Shown: positions 16,369 to 24,308 of the stretch, in pieces
How positions within the stretch are numbered: the first letter of the stretch is position 1
Layout: every line of letters begins with the position of its first letter
Source: Halanaerobium polyolivorans
GTDB taxonomy: Bacteria; Bacillota; Halanaerobiia; Halanaerobiales; Halanaerobiaceae
Direction of reading: 5' to 3'
Assembly (NCBI RefSeq): GCF_020711195.1
Contig: NZ_JAJFAT010000009.1
Location: forward strand, 1-64,000
DNA: 64,000 nucleotides
Program-made: the position numbers and the translations under genes
Notes under the pieces: generated by a model
What the model was told of the DNA's origin: nothing
Database searches by the model: none
What the model saw: only the letters and a program-made list of their open reading frames with translations

Positions 16369-18609
16369 TTACTCTATAATCTGCAAAAAAACATCAATTA
16401 CTTCTGGAGAAAACTGAGTCCCCTTATTAACTTTTAATTCTTTGATGGCTTTTTCTTTTTCTAATGCATCTCTATAAGCCCTTTGCGATCTCATAGCATC
16501 CCAAGAATCAGCAACCTGTAATATTTGTGATATTAATGGTATTTGCTTTTTAGCAAGACCTTCTGGATAACCCCTGCCATCCCATCTTTCGTGATGATAC
16601 TTTATATATTTTGAGATTGGTTGCAAAGTTTCAGAGTTTTCAAGAGCCTGACTGCCCCAAATAGGATGTTTTTGAACTAACTCATACTCCTTATCACTTA
16701 AAGATGTTTTTTTGTTTAATATTTCAATAGGAAGAATCAATTTACCTAAATCATGCACCAAGCCTGCCCAATAAACTTCATTTATTTCTTTTGGTGAGAG
16801 CTCCATTTTTACCGCTATTTTTGAAGCTAAATCAGCTACATTTTCAGAATGTCCTTTTGTATATAGATCATACATTTCGAGTAATTTTACTATCGAGCTA
16901 ACTAATTCTTTAGTGAATTGTTTTTGAAGATTATTATAATTATCCAGACTGTAAAAAATAGAAGCCAAATTGTGAAAAGCTCTAAATGTTTTTAAAGATT
17001 GTATGGTAAATTTATTTTTGCTTTTAGAATCAATTTCTAAACTTAAGCTGGCTCTTTTTTCTCCAGCAACTTCTAAATCCATCTGCATTATTTCTTTTAG
17101 CTCAAATTTTTGCTTTTTTAGTTTTGCTAGTTCATTTTTCTCAATATATTTTTCTGCCCGTTTTGACATTTCCCTAAAATCTATTATTTCAACATCTTTA
17201 TATTGATTAAAAAAAGTTGCAGCCGGAATATCAATTTTATTAAGTTCTTCTTTATCATGCCCAATACAGTTTATAAAATTAATATTACCTGCTTTATAAT
17301 TATAGATGCTGCCATAATCAGCTTCTGGAATAACTTCTATGGCCGTATTTAAAAGGTTTTCCAGAAAAGATTTTTCATTACCATAATTTAAATCATCTTC
17401 ATTTGCAAAGAGTTCAATCATCTTAATATATCTTTGGTTAAGCTCATTAATATTTTTAATCGATTGATCTAATGTTGCATTGATCGCTTCTAGTTGTTCG
17501 TTTTTTTGCTCTAAATCTTTTTTTGTTTGCAGTAATTCATTTTCTTTTTTCTTTCTGTCAGTTATATCTCTTGCTATTGTCAAAAGATAAGAATCTCCAT
17601 TATTTTGATAGTGGCAAATATTTAATTCGACCGGAATAACCTCACCTGAAGAAGTTCTATGTTTTGTTTCTAAAACTATTTCTTCTGTAAAAGGTATAGC
17701 ATAGGCTATTTGTTTGCGAACTTTTTCTGCAAACTCTGGTGTATCTATATCTTTAGGAGACATTTCTAATAATTCTTCTTTAGTATATCCCAGCATTTTA
17801 GAGGCTTTATTATTAACTTTTATAAAATTACCAAACTCATTATTAGCCTTAATTTTGTGTAAATAAACTGCATCATTTATCTGGTTAAATAAAAATTGAT
17901 ATTCAATTTCTTTTTCTTTTATTTTTTCTTTGAATTTACCTTCTCTTTTTTTGTATTCTTGGATATTTTTAAGCCAAGTAGAAATTTCATATTCTACAAT
18001 TTTATTATCTCTATAACCATCTGGTTTTATATAATAGGGGTTTTCATGGGCTTTACCTTTCCATATTATATAATGATGTAATTCTATAATAGCCTTTATT
18101 ATAGAATCATCAAATTTATTGATATTATATCTGCACATGGCCAGTACTGGATATTTACCAAAAACCAATTCATTCAATTTCCACTCATATTCAATTATTT
18201 CTTCTTTACCACCTTCAAAATTTAAAACCCAGCTTAATTCACCTGTGATACTTAAACCATTATAACCCTCTTTAAGTGATTTTATTGCTTCTTTTTTTAT
18301 TAAGCTTATCATCTTTTCAGCCTTAAAAGAATTACTTAAAGCATAGGTTTCTTCACTGCTTAAGATTTGCAATTGGCCATCTGCTAAATATTCATCAATC
18401 CCTGTGATTTGACTTCTTAATTCCTTCATCAGAAGTACAGTATTTGCATCACCTTTTATATAGATGCATTTTTCATCTCTTTTTAAACTAGATCTAATAA
18501 AAGAAATAGATCTGTCGATTATTTCTGCTTCATCTTCATAAAGCAAAACACTATGGTCACCTAACTTTAATTGCTCAATATTATCAATATTTTCGTAAGC
18601 ACTCTTCAT
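16369..18609 (-). CDS. MEDS-PAS-HD-GYP phosphodiesterase
   Basis: 746 residues, first gene of the operon. The N-terminal 180 residues (LGDHSVLLYEDEAEIIDRSI) match the MEDS/DcmR sensory domain, a RecA-like fold thought to sense C1 or halogenated compounds in methylotrophs and methanogens. A PAS domain (about 235-350), a coiled coil (355-400) and a GAF-like part (400-550) follow. The C-terminal HD-GYP domain has HDLGK near 617 and HHERWDGRGYP near 675, so it should hydrolyse cyclic di-GMP. No GGDEF domain. The operon thus pairs a phosphodiesterase with one cyclase and one bifunctional protein. Confidence 0.9.
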   Translation of the reverse strand: MKSAYENIDNIEQLKLGDHSVLLYEDEAEIIDRSISFIRSSLKRDEKCIYIKGDANTVLLMKELRSQITGIDEYLADGQLQILSSEETYALSNSFKAEKMISLIKKEAIKSLKEGYNGLSITGELSWVLNFEGGKEEIIEYEWKLNELVFGKYPVLAMCRYNINKFDDSIIKAIIELHHYIIWKGKAHENPYYIKPDGYRDNKIVEYEISTWLKNIQEYKKREGKFKEKIKEKEIEYQFLFNQINDAVYLHKIKANNEFGNFIKVNNKASKMLGYTKEELLEMSPKDIDTPEFAEKVRKQIAYAIPFTEEIVLETKHRTSSGEVIPVELNICHYQNNGDSYLLTIARDITDRKKKENELLQTKKDLEQKNEQLEAINATLDQSIKNINELNQRYIKMIELFANEDDLNYGNEKSFLENLLNTAIEVIPEADYGSIYNYKAGNINFINCIGHDKEELNKIDIPAATFFNQYKDVEIIDFREMSKRAEKYIEKNELAKLKKQKFELKEIMQMDLEVAGEKRASLSLEIDSKSKNKFTIQSLKTFRAFHNLASIFYSLDNYNNLQKQFTKELVSSIVKLLEMYDLYTKGHSENVADLASKIAVKMELSPKEINEVYWAGLVHDLGKLILPIEILNKKTSLSDKEYELVQKHPIWGSQALENSETLQPISKYIKYHHERWDGRGYPEGLAKKQIPLISQILQVADSWDAMRSQRAYRDALEKEKAIKELKVNKGTQFSPEVIDVFLQIIE

Positions 18610-18708
18610 TTAAATCACCCCTTATATAAAGGATTTCCAATTTTTTAAAATAGAATTATTTTCAACCTTATTATTACTATCGTAAATTTTAAAAATAATT
18701 TAAATAAA

Positions 18709-18743
18709 AAATAGCCCTTTCTAAAGAAAAAGCAGAAAAGGCC
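18709..18743 (-). terminator. Terminator after the SDR gene
   Basis: Minus-strand GGCCTTTTCT... pairs with AGAAAGGGC and is followed by TATTTTTTA. Nearly identical to the terminator at 12266-12312. Confidence 0.75.
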
Positions 18744-18787
18744 TTGCTAAAATAATATTAATATTTTAAATCCAACTGCAATTTTTG

Positions 18788-19621
18788 CTAAATTTTAAGA
18801 AATCTAGCAGCTATTTGATCTAATATTTCTGGCTCTTTTATCATTTTGATACTTTTCTCCCACAATTCATTCTGTAGATTATTATCATAAGCTGCTGCTG
18901 TTGCTTTCTGTTTCTTTTTATTGACAAAAAAGTGACCACTTTCTCCTTTTAACTCAGCAGATGAAGCTAAATAGACCGGGGTTTCTGCTCCACTTTTGAC
19001 AGATTCTCCTCCTGGGCCCCAAACCTGATGCAGCAGTTTAGTACTGATCACACCCGGATGAAGGGTATTAACATAATAATTATCTAATATTTTTGCCAGT
19101 TTAAAAGTAAATAAAAGCATTGCTAATTTAGAATCATAATAAGCTTGGCTGCCTTCATAATTATCTGGATTCCAGACTTTATCAAGATTTATATTATCGG
19201 AATGGGCCATAGAAGCAAGATTAATTATTCTCCTATAGTCTGACTGCTCTAATAAGGGAAAGAGCAGCAAAGTTAAAATAAAATGTGAATGATAATTAAC
19301 AGCAAAAGATTTTTCTATGCCGGCTTCATTAAGCTCAAAACTTTCTTTATGCAGTGCCGCATTATTGATTAAGACATCTATTTTATTTTCTTCCGCTTTT
19401 AAATTATTGCTCAAATCTAAAATTTCTTTTTGTGACTCTAAATCTGCTAAGGCTATTTTATGCTCAGCTTCAGAATTAAGATTCTCCAGCTCTTTTAATG
19501 TCTTTTGAGCTTTAGCTGCACTCCTTCCATGAATAATTATCCTCTTTCCTTTTTTAGCTAATTCTTTGGCAGTTGCTTTACCAATACCATCTGTTGCTCC
19601 CGTTATTAAAATATTTTTCAT
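18788..19621 (-). CDS. SDR family oxidoreductase (retinol dehydrogenase-like)
   Basis: 277 residues. Rossmann motif ITGATDGIGKATA (residues 5-17) with HGRS after strand 2 suggests NADP(H); NNAALH, the catalytic Ser in NLASMAH and YYDSK (Tyr/Lys, YxxxK) are present. The long C-terminus and LHPGVISTKLL are typical of the retinol-dehydrogenase/protochlorophyllide-reductase-like SDR group; the physiological substrate is unknown. ATG 19621 is preferred over GTG 19630 because AAAGGTGG lies just upstream. Monocistronic by its terminator. Confidence 0.9.
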   Translation of the reverse strand: MKNILITGATDGIGKATAKELAKKGKRIIIHGRSAAKAQKTLKELENLNSEAEHKIALADLESQKEILDLSNNLKAEENKIDVLINNAALHKESFELNEAGIEKSFAVNYHSHFILTLLLFPLLEQSDYRRIINLASMAHSDNINLDKVWNPDNYEGSQAYYDSKLAMLLFTFKLAKILDNYYVNTLHPGVISTKLLHQVWGPGGESVKSGAETPVYLASSAELKGESGHFFVNKKKQKATAAAYDNNLQNELWEKSIKMIKEPEILDQIAARFLKI

Positions 19622-19663
19622 TATTACCACCTTTTCTTTATAAATTTATTAATATTTTTCTGC

Positions 19664-20051
19664 TTAATTATTCGAAAAGTAGTAAATCCAACCCTCTTCT
19701 TTTATCGCTTCAGTAATTTTTCTGGTCCCACAAGTTCGGGCAGACTATCTATATCAGCAGCATAGGCTAAAGCCATTATAGCACAAAGGGCTGAATCATA
19801 AGCATCTGTTCCCTCAGCAGCTCTATCTGCTATCATAGTTTTAAAAGGTTCCTCTGCAGCTGAATATCTGTTACCTGCTCAATAATATATTCTAAAGAAA
19901 AAGTAGAAGCAGCTGGAATTCCTAATTCAATCGATTTTCCTAACCACTTATATTCTTTTTTATCATAATTCCACTGGATAATAGAAAATCCATGGTTATT
20001 TCCCATCCAGCCCCCTACATCCCAACCAATAGCTAATAACTTATCTCTCAA
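19664..20051 (-). pseudogene. DUF429-like predicted nuclease, frameshifted and deleted
   Basis: The TTG at 20051 (ribosome binding site AGGAGG) starts LLAIGWDVGGWMGNNHGFS, an actin-like/RNase H-like nucleotide-fold start as in DUF429 proteins. The frame soon ends. An acidic C-terminal helix region continues in a second frame (YSAAEEPFKTMIADRAAEGT then DAYDSALCAIMALAYA), and the tail ITEAIKEEGWIYYFSNN is in a third frame to the stop at 19664-19666. The middle of the usual ~250-residue protein is missing. Two frameshifts and a deletion make a functional product unlikely. Confidence 0.7.
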
Positions 20052-20242
20052 ATTATATTCCTCCTAAAAAACTAGTTATTTAAACTGTATTAGCTTTAAT
20101 TGTTTTTTGCAAGTAAGTAAATTACGCTTTTCAAAATTATAAACCCTATGCTAAATTAAAATATAAAGTATAGCATTTAACTTAATCCAATCAAAAAAGA
20201 TGTTATTCTATTAATAGGTAAAAAAAGGAAGGAGTTTTAGAA

Positions 20243-21007
20243 ATGAGATTAAAAGATAAAAGTATTGTGATTACTGGTGGAGCTGGTGGAATTGGATTAG
20301 CTACAGCAGAGAAAATGCTTTCTCAAGGTGCTGAAAAAATTCTATTAGTTGATTTAAATAAAGATCTTTTAGAAAAAGCTGCTGAAAAATTGGATAGTAA
20401 AAAAGTTGAAATTATCACAGCTGATGTAAGTAAAAGTAAGGATGTAAAAAAATATACTGAAAAAGCTATTGAGCTTTTTGGAAAAATTGACGCCTTATTT
20501 TTAAATGCTGGTATTGAAGGTGAAGTTAAAGCAATAACCGAATACCCCGAAAAACTTTTTGACAAGGTAATGGATATTAATGTTAAAGGTGTCTGGTTGG
20601 GAATTAAACACGCTTTTCCATATATGCAGGAAAATGGCGGTGGAAGTATAATAATTAATTCTTCAGTTGCAGGCTTACAGGGTAGTCCAGGAGTTAGTGC
20701 TTATGTAACAAGTAAACATGGAGTCATTGGAACCATGAAAGCAGCTGCTATTGAGGGTGCAGAGCATAATATTAGAGTAAACTCTATCCATCCTTCTCCA
20801 GTAGATAACCGCATGATGAGATCATTAGAAGAAGGATTTGCACCTGGTAAATCTGATGATGCAAAAACACAATTTGAAAATTCTATTCCACTAGGTCGTT
20901 ATGCCAAAAATGAAGAAATAGCTGATCTTGCTGTATTCCTTGCTTCAGATGAAAGTAAATTTATAACTGCTTCTAAACATGTAATCGATGGTGGAATGAC
21001 AGCTTAA
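20243..21007 (+). CDS. SDR family oxidoreductase (3-oxoacyl-ACP/glucose dehydrogenase-like)
   Basis: 254 residues, classical SDR. TGGAGGIGLATA (residues 12-23) is the cofactor loop and Asp37 in LVDLN favours NAD(H); NAGIEG, the catalytic Ser in INSSVAG, and YVTSK (YxxxK) complete the active site; the C-terminus ITASKHVIDGGMTA is typical. Substrate unknown; the convergent neighbour is a sugar kinase with an aldolase, so a polyol or sugar is plausible. Ribosome binding site AAGGAGG 8 nt before the ATG. It stands alone on the plus strand and shares a bidirectional terminator with the kinase gene. Confidence 0.93.
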   Translation: MRLKDKSIVITGGAGGIGLATAEKMLSQGAEKILLVDLNKDLLEKAAEKLDSKKVEIITADVSKSKDVKKYTEKAIELFGKIDALFLNAGIEGEVKAITEYPEKLFDKVMDINVKGVWLGIKHAFPYMQENGGGSIIINSSVAGLQGSPGVSAYVTSKHGVIGTMKAAAIEGAEHNIRVNSIHPSPVDNRMMRSLEEGFAPGKSDDAKTQFENSIPLGRYAKNEEIADLAVFLASDESKFITASKHVIDGGMTA

Positions 21008-21017
21008 TTTGCTTTGA

Positions 21018-21050
21018 TAAAACGCCAGCAATAAAATTGCTGGCGTTTAT
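21018..21050. terminator. Bidirectional terminator between SDR and FGGY kinase genes
   Basis: Perfect stem AAACGCCAGCAA / TTGCTGGCGTTT with loop TAAAA. The minus-strand copy ends in a T-run suited to the kinase operon; the plus-strand T-run is shorter. Confidence 0.8.
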
Positions 21051-21073
21051 AAGATTAAAATTAGATTTATTTA

Positions 21074-22612
21074 TCATAATTCTAAAGAAATCAGAGAATC
21101 TCCTAAATCTGCCTGATATTCTGCCGCTTTTTTATAAATCTTTAAAAGCTTATTATATTTTTTCACATTTTCTAAAATAGGTCTAACCTCTTCTGTAATA
21201 TCATGTACTTGATCAATTTTATCGAAATTTTCCCAGAGTCCAGTTCCAACTGCAGCTACCGCTGCTGCTCCTAAAGCAGCTGCCTGTTGATCAATATTTG
21301 ATTTGATAATTTTCATCTCATATAGATCAGCATATATTTGCCGCCATAGTGCACTTTTGCTGCCACCACCAACTAGCAAAATTTCATCCTTGATATCTGT
21401 CATCCTTCTCAACCTATTTAAACAAAGTCTTAAACCCATAGAAATACCTTCCATAGAAGACCTTAAAATATCTGCCCGAGTATGTTTTAGATCAAGCCCA
21501 ATAAAAGCACCTCTAATATTAGGGCTTTTATCCATCGGCATACCTCCACCTAAACTAGGATTAAAGATTAATTTGTTTGCTCCAACAGGTGAACTTGCAG
21601 CTTCCTCATCTATTAAATCATATACATTTATATTTTCTCTTTCGGCTTTATTTATAAGATCTTTTGCCATATTATTTTTTACCCATTCAAAACTAGTTCC
21701 TGCAGAAGCAATAGCCAGCGCAGAAGCAAACATACCTGGAACAACATGATCAAAAACATAAGGTCTTGAATTAACTTCTAATAAAGGTTCACTTGAAGAA
21801 ACTGCTATCCAGGAAGAAGAACCCAATGAATTATATATTCTACCCTCTTTATATGCTAGAGCACCTAAAGCCATACAGGAGTTATCTACTCCACCTGCAA
21901 CAACCTTTGTGCTTGGATTTAGACCAATTTCAGCGGCTATTTCTTTTTTTATTGTTCCAATTACTTCAGTAGAAGCAACAATTTCGGGAAAAATAGAGGA
22001 AGGTAAATTACTAGCCTCTATTAGATCATCTTCATATCGACCTTCTTTTAAATTATATACTCCAGAACCAGATGCATATGATTGATCTGTAAATATATTC
22101 CCTGTCAATTTATAATTAATATAATCTTTTGTTCCAATGACTTTATCTATGTTTTTATACATTTCAGGCTCATTATCTTTATACCACATTATTTTAAAAA
22201 CTGAATATAATTGTGGTCCAAAACCATTTCCAGTGATTTTATACCATTCTTTTTCATCATATCTTTCAAAAAATTTATCAGCTTGCTTAACAGCACGTCC
22301 ATCTGACCAAATAGGTGTGGTTTCTCTTAACAATTCTCCTGCTTTGCTTATTGGAACAACTCCTAAACTATGACCTGAAATACCACAGGCTACAATTTCA
22401 TCTTTATCAACATTTTCTTTATCTAACAATCTTTTTGTACTGCTAACTACAGCCTGCCACCAATCATTAGGTTTTTGTTCATGCCAACCATGATGGGGAT
22501 AAGTTGTCTCATATGACTCATAGGTCTCATCTAAACACCTGCCGTTAATATCATAAAGTGAGGTTTTATTTCCACCAGTTCCTAAATCCCAAGCGATAAT
22601 TTTTTGTGACAT
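21074..22612 (-). CDS. FGGY-family carbohydrate kinase (xylulokinase-like)
   Basis: 512 residues, full FGGY length. The N-terminal phosphate-1 loop AWDLGTGGNKTSLYD, the catalytic Asp segment in GGVDNSCMALG and the C-terminal FGGY-type region LLVGGGSKSALWRQIYADLY are visible, along with AALGAAAVAAVGTGLW near the ATP site. It phosphorylates a sugar, probably a ketose or polyol; similarity looks closest to xylulokinases but the exact substrate is not decided. The gene lies 29 bp after the DeoC-type aldolase gene on the same strand, so kinase and aldolase probably act in sequence on one carbohydrate. Confidence 0.9.
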   Translation of the reverse strand: MSQKIIAWDLGTGGNKTSLYDINGRCLDETYESYETTYPHHGWHEQKPNDWWQAVVSSTKRLLDKENVDKDEIVACGISGHSLGVVPISKAGELLRETTPIWSDGRAVKQADKFFERYDEKEWYKITGNGFGPQLYSVFKIMWYKDNEPEMYKNIDKVIGTKDYINYKLTGNIFTDQSYASGSGVYNLKEGRYEDDLIEASNLPSSIFPEIVASTEVIGTIKKEIAAEIGLNPSTKVVAGGVDNSCMALGALAYKEGRIYNSLGSSSWIAVSSSEPLLEVNSRPYVFDHVVPGMFASALAIASAGTSFEWVKNNMAKDLINKAERENINVYDLIDEEAASSPVGANKLIFNPSLGGGMPMDKSPNIRGAFIGLDLKHTRADILRSSMEGISMGLRLCLNRLRRMTDIKDEILLVGGGSKSALWRQIYADLYEMKIIKSNIDQQAAALGAAAVAAVGTGLWENFDKIDQVHDITEEVRPILENVKKYNKLLKIYKKAAEYQADLGDSLISLEL

Positions 22613-22641
22613 TTTTATCCTCCTTTATTATTGTTACTTGA

Positions 22642-23331
22642 CTAGATTTCAATTCCACCAGGAAAATATTTTTTGAACTGCTCAATAATTTCAGGACCTC
22701 TACTGACACCAAAACGCTGCACTCCCAATTTGGACATTTCAATTAACGTGTAAATATCTCTTATTCCTCCAGCTGCCTTGATCTTAGTATTATCAGCAAT
22801 AGAATCAGCAATTAAATTAATATCTAAAAGGTTAGTGTCTCTCCCTCCATATCCAGTACCAGTCTTCACATATTCTACACCAGCTTTACAGCCAATTCTG
22901 GTTCCTTCTTTGATTTCCCGAGGAGTAAGATAAGATACTTCTAAAATCACCTTCAAAGGTTTGGGCTTGATTAACTCTACCAACTCTTTAAGTTCATTAT
23001 ATACATATTCATACTTTCCAGATTTCAAAGCCCCAATATTAATTACTACATCTAATTCATCTACACCTAATTCAAGAGCTTCTTCACATTCTTGCAATTT
23101 GGATTTAGTGGTAGTAGTTCCAAAAGGAAAACCTATCCCTGTTCCCAGCTTGACTGGACTATCTTTCAACTCTTTTTTTGCTATTGGTAGATTAGCCGGC
23201 AGTACAAATGCAGCAACAAAATTATATTCTCTCACTTCCTTGCAGAATTCAACAATCTCTTCTTCTGTAACATAGGGATCAAGTTTACTCTGGTCAATCA
23301 TCTGAGCAATACTATCAACTGTAATTTTCAT
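22642..23331 (-). CDS. DeoC-family aldolase (deoxyribose-phosphate aldolase-like)
   Basis: 229 residues. Class I aldolase: Schiff-base Lys156 in EYVKTGTGYG, proton-relay Lys185 in KAAGGIRD and Asp94 in LDVVINIG match the DeoC catalytic triad. The N-terminal IDQSKLDP replaces the usual IDHTxLxP, and the C-terminus SRGPEIIEQF differs from standard DeoC, so another phosphosugar than deoxyribose 5-phosphate is possible. Downstream partner is an FGGY kinase rather than the usual nucleoside phosphorylase genes. ATG 23331 is chosen because AAGGGGAG precedes it; a longer frame to 23403 would overlap the gene before it. Confidence 0.88.
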   Translation of the reverse strand: MKITVDSIAQMIDQSKLDPYVTEEEIVEFCKEVREYNFVAAFVLPANLPIAKKELKDSPVKLGTGIGFPFGTTTTKSKLQECEEALELGVDELDVVINIGALKSGKYEYVYNELKELVELIKPKPLKVILEVSYLTPREIKEGTRIGCKAGVEYVKTGTGYGGRDTNLLDINLIADSIADNTKIKAAGGIRDIYTLIEMSKLGVQRFGVSRGPEIIEQFKKYFPGGIEI

Positions 23332-23387
23332 AATGATCTCCCCTTTTAAATAATACTGAAATTTATCAGTTTCTGTACAAAAAACTA

Positions 23388-23774
23388 TCAATCTCCAAGG
23401 CAATATTTAAATCTATCGTTTTCTTTGTGCTCAACTATTGTGATTTGATCATGCTTTCTCAATATTTCAAGAAGGGTTGATTCCGGAGTATCAAAATCAC
23501 ATGGAGCTAAATAATTTAATAAATCTTTGAACTCTTTAAAATCAATTATCTTTTCATAAACATATTCTAAATTCTTTTCTTCCTCAAGAAGTGAATCAAC
23601 ATGATATTTTATTAATTCCATTTTATGCTGTCCACAAAAGTTAACTGCTTCTGAAAGTTTAAATGTTGAACGATACTGAGACTCTCCAAGCCAATTTAAA
23701 ACATATTGCTTTAAAAGTAGATTCAAAACTCTTTTGACATACTTTTCTGAATTTTCAGGCTGTATTTTAACCAA
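23388..23774 (-). CDS. Hypothetical protein, 128 residues
   Basis: Not recognised. A soluble, mainly helical, charged protein with two Cys pairs too far apart for a zinc site and no membrane helix or signal peptide. It starts at a TTG with GGGGGTG 8 nt upstream and ends 57 bp before the DeoC start on the same strand, so it could head the aldolase-kinase operon. The middle (LLEEEKNLEYVYEKIIDFKE) and the end (LRKHDQITIVEHKENDRFKY) could be a small winged-helix-like regulatory fold, but this is a guess. Confidence 0.6.
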   Translation of the reverse strand: MVKIQPENSEKYVKRVLNLLLKQYVLNWLGESQYRSTFKLSEAVNFCGQHKMELIKYHVDSLLEEEKNLEYVYEKIIDFKEFKDLLNYLAPCDFDTPESTLLEILRKHDQITIVEHKENDRFKYCLGD

Positions 23775-23922
23775 TAAAATTCACCCCCAGATAAACTATA
23801 AACTTTGGTAATCTATTGAAAAAATATTTTTAATTCCCTTATTTTATTATTCAACAAATAGAGTTCAAAACCTTCTTTGCTTTGTTGAAGTGAAATAATT
23901 ATCAAACTTTAATTTTATATAT

Positions 23923-24297
23923 CTAACCATCATACTCAACCAGGTTAGGCATCAACTTTCTAATTCCACCCCTCGGGTTTTCTACATCCCCTTTATATCT
24001 AGGTATTATATGTTGATGAAGGTGCATTATAGTCTGCCCACCAGCATAATTGATATTAACCCCAATATTATAACCGTCCGGATTGTAATTTTCATCAAGT
24101 ATATTTTTGCATTTTTTTGTTAGCTCAAATATTGCCTCTATTTCAGCAGTTTCTGCTTCAAAATAGCTGCTGAAATGACGTTTGGGAATTACAAGTATAT
24201 GCCCTTTATTGACTGGAAAGTTATCATAAATGGCAAAAGCCAATTCATTTTCAACTATATAATCACTTTTATTATATTCACAAAATATACATCCCAT
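23923..24297 (-). CDS. HIT family hydrolase
   Basis: 124 residues. Histidine-triad nucleotide-binding protein: MHLHQHIIPRY carries the HxHxH active site that forms a nucleotidyl-His intermediate; GYNIGVNINYAGGQT and NKGHILVIPKRH are the conserved flanks. An N-terminal CIFC pair with a later His may bind zinc, as in many bacterial HIT proteins. Typical substrates are AMP-lysine, ApnA or other nucleotidyl conjugates. It starts 11 bp after the PLD-helicase stop with ribosome binding site AAGGAGC, so the two are in one transcript. Confidence 0.93.
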   Translation of the reverse strand: MGCIFCEYNKSDYIVENELAFAIYDNFPVNKGHILVIPKRHFSSYFEAETAEIEAIFELTKKCKNILDENYNPDGYNIGVNINYAGGQTIMHLHQHIIPRYKGDVENPRGGIRKLMPNLVEYDG

Positions 24298-24308
24298 CTT
24301 TATGCTCC

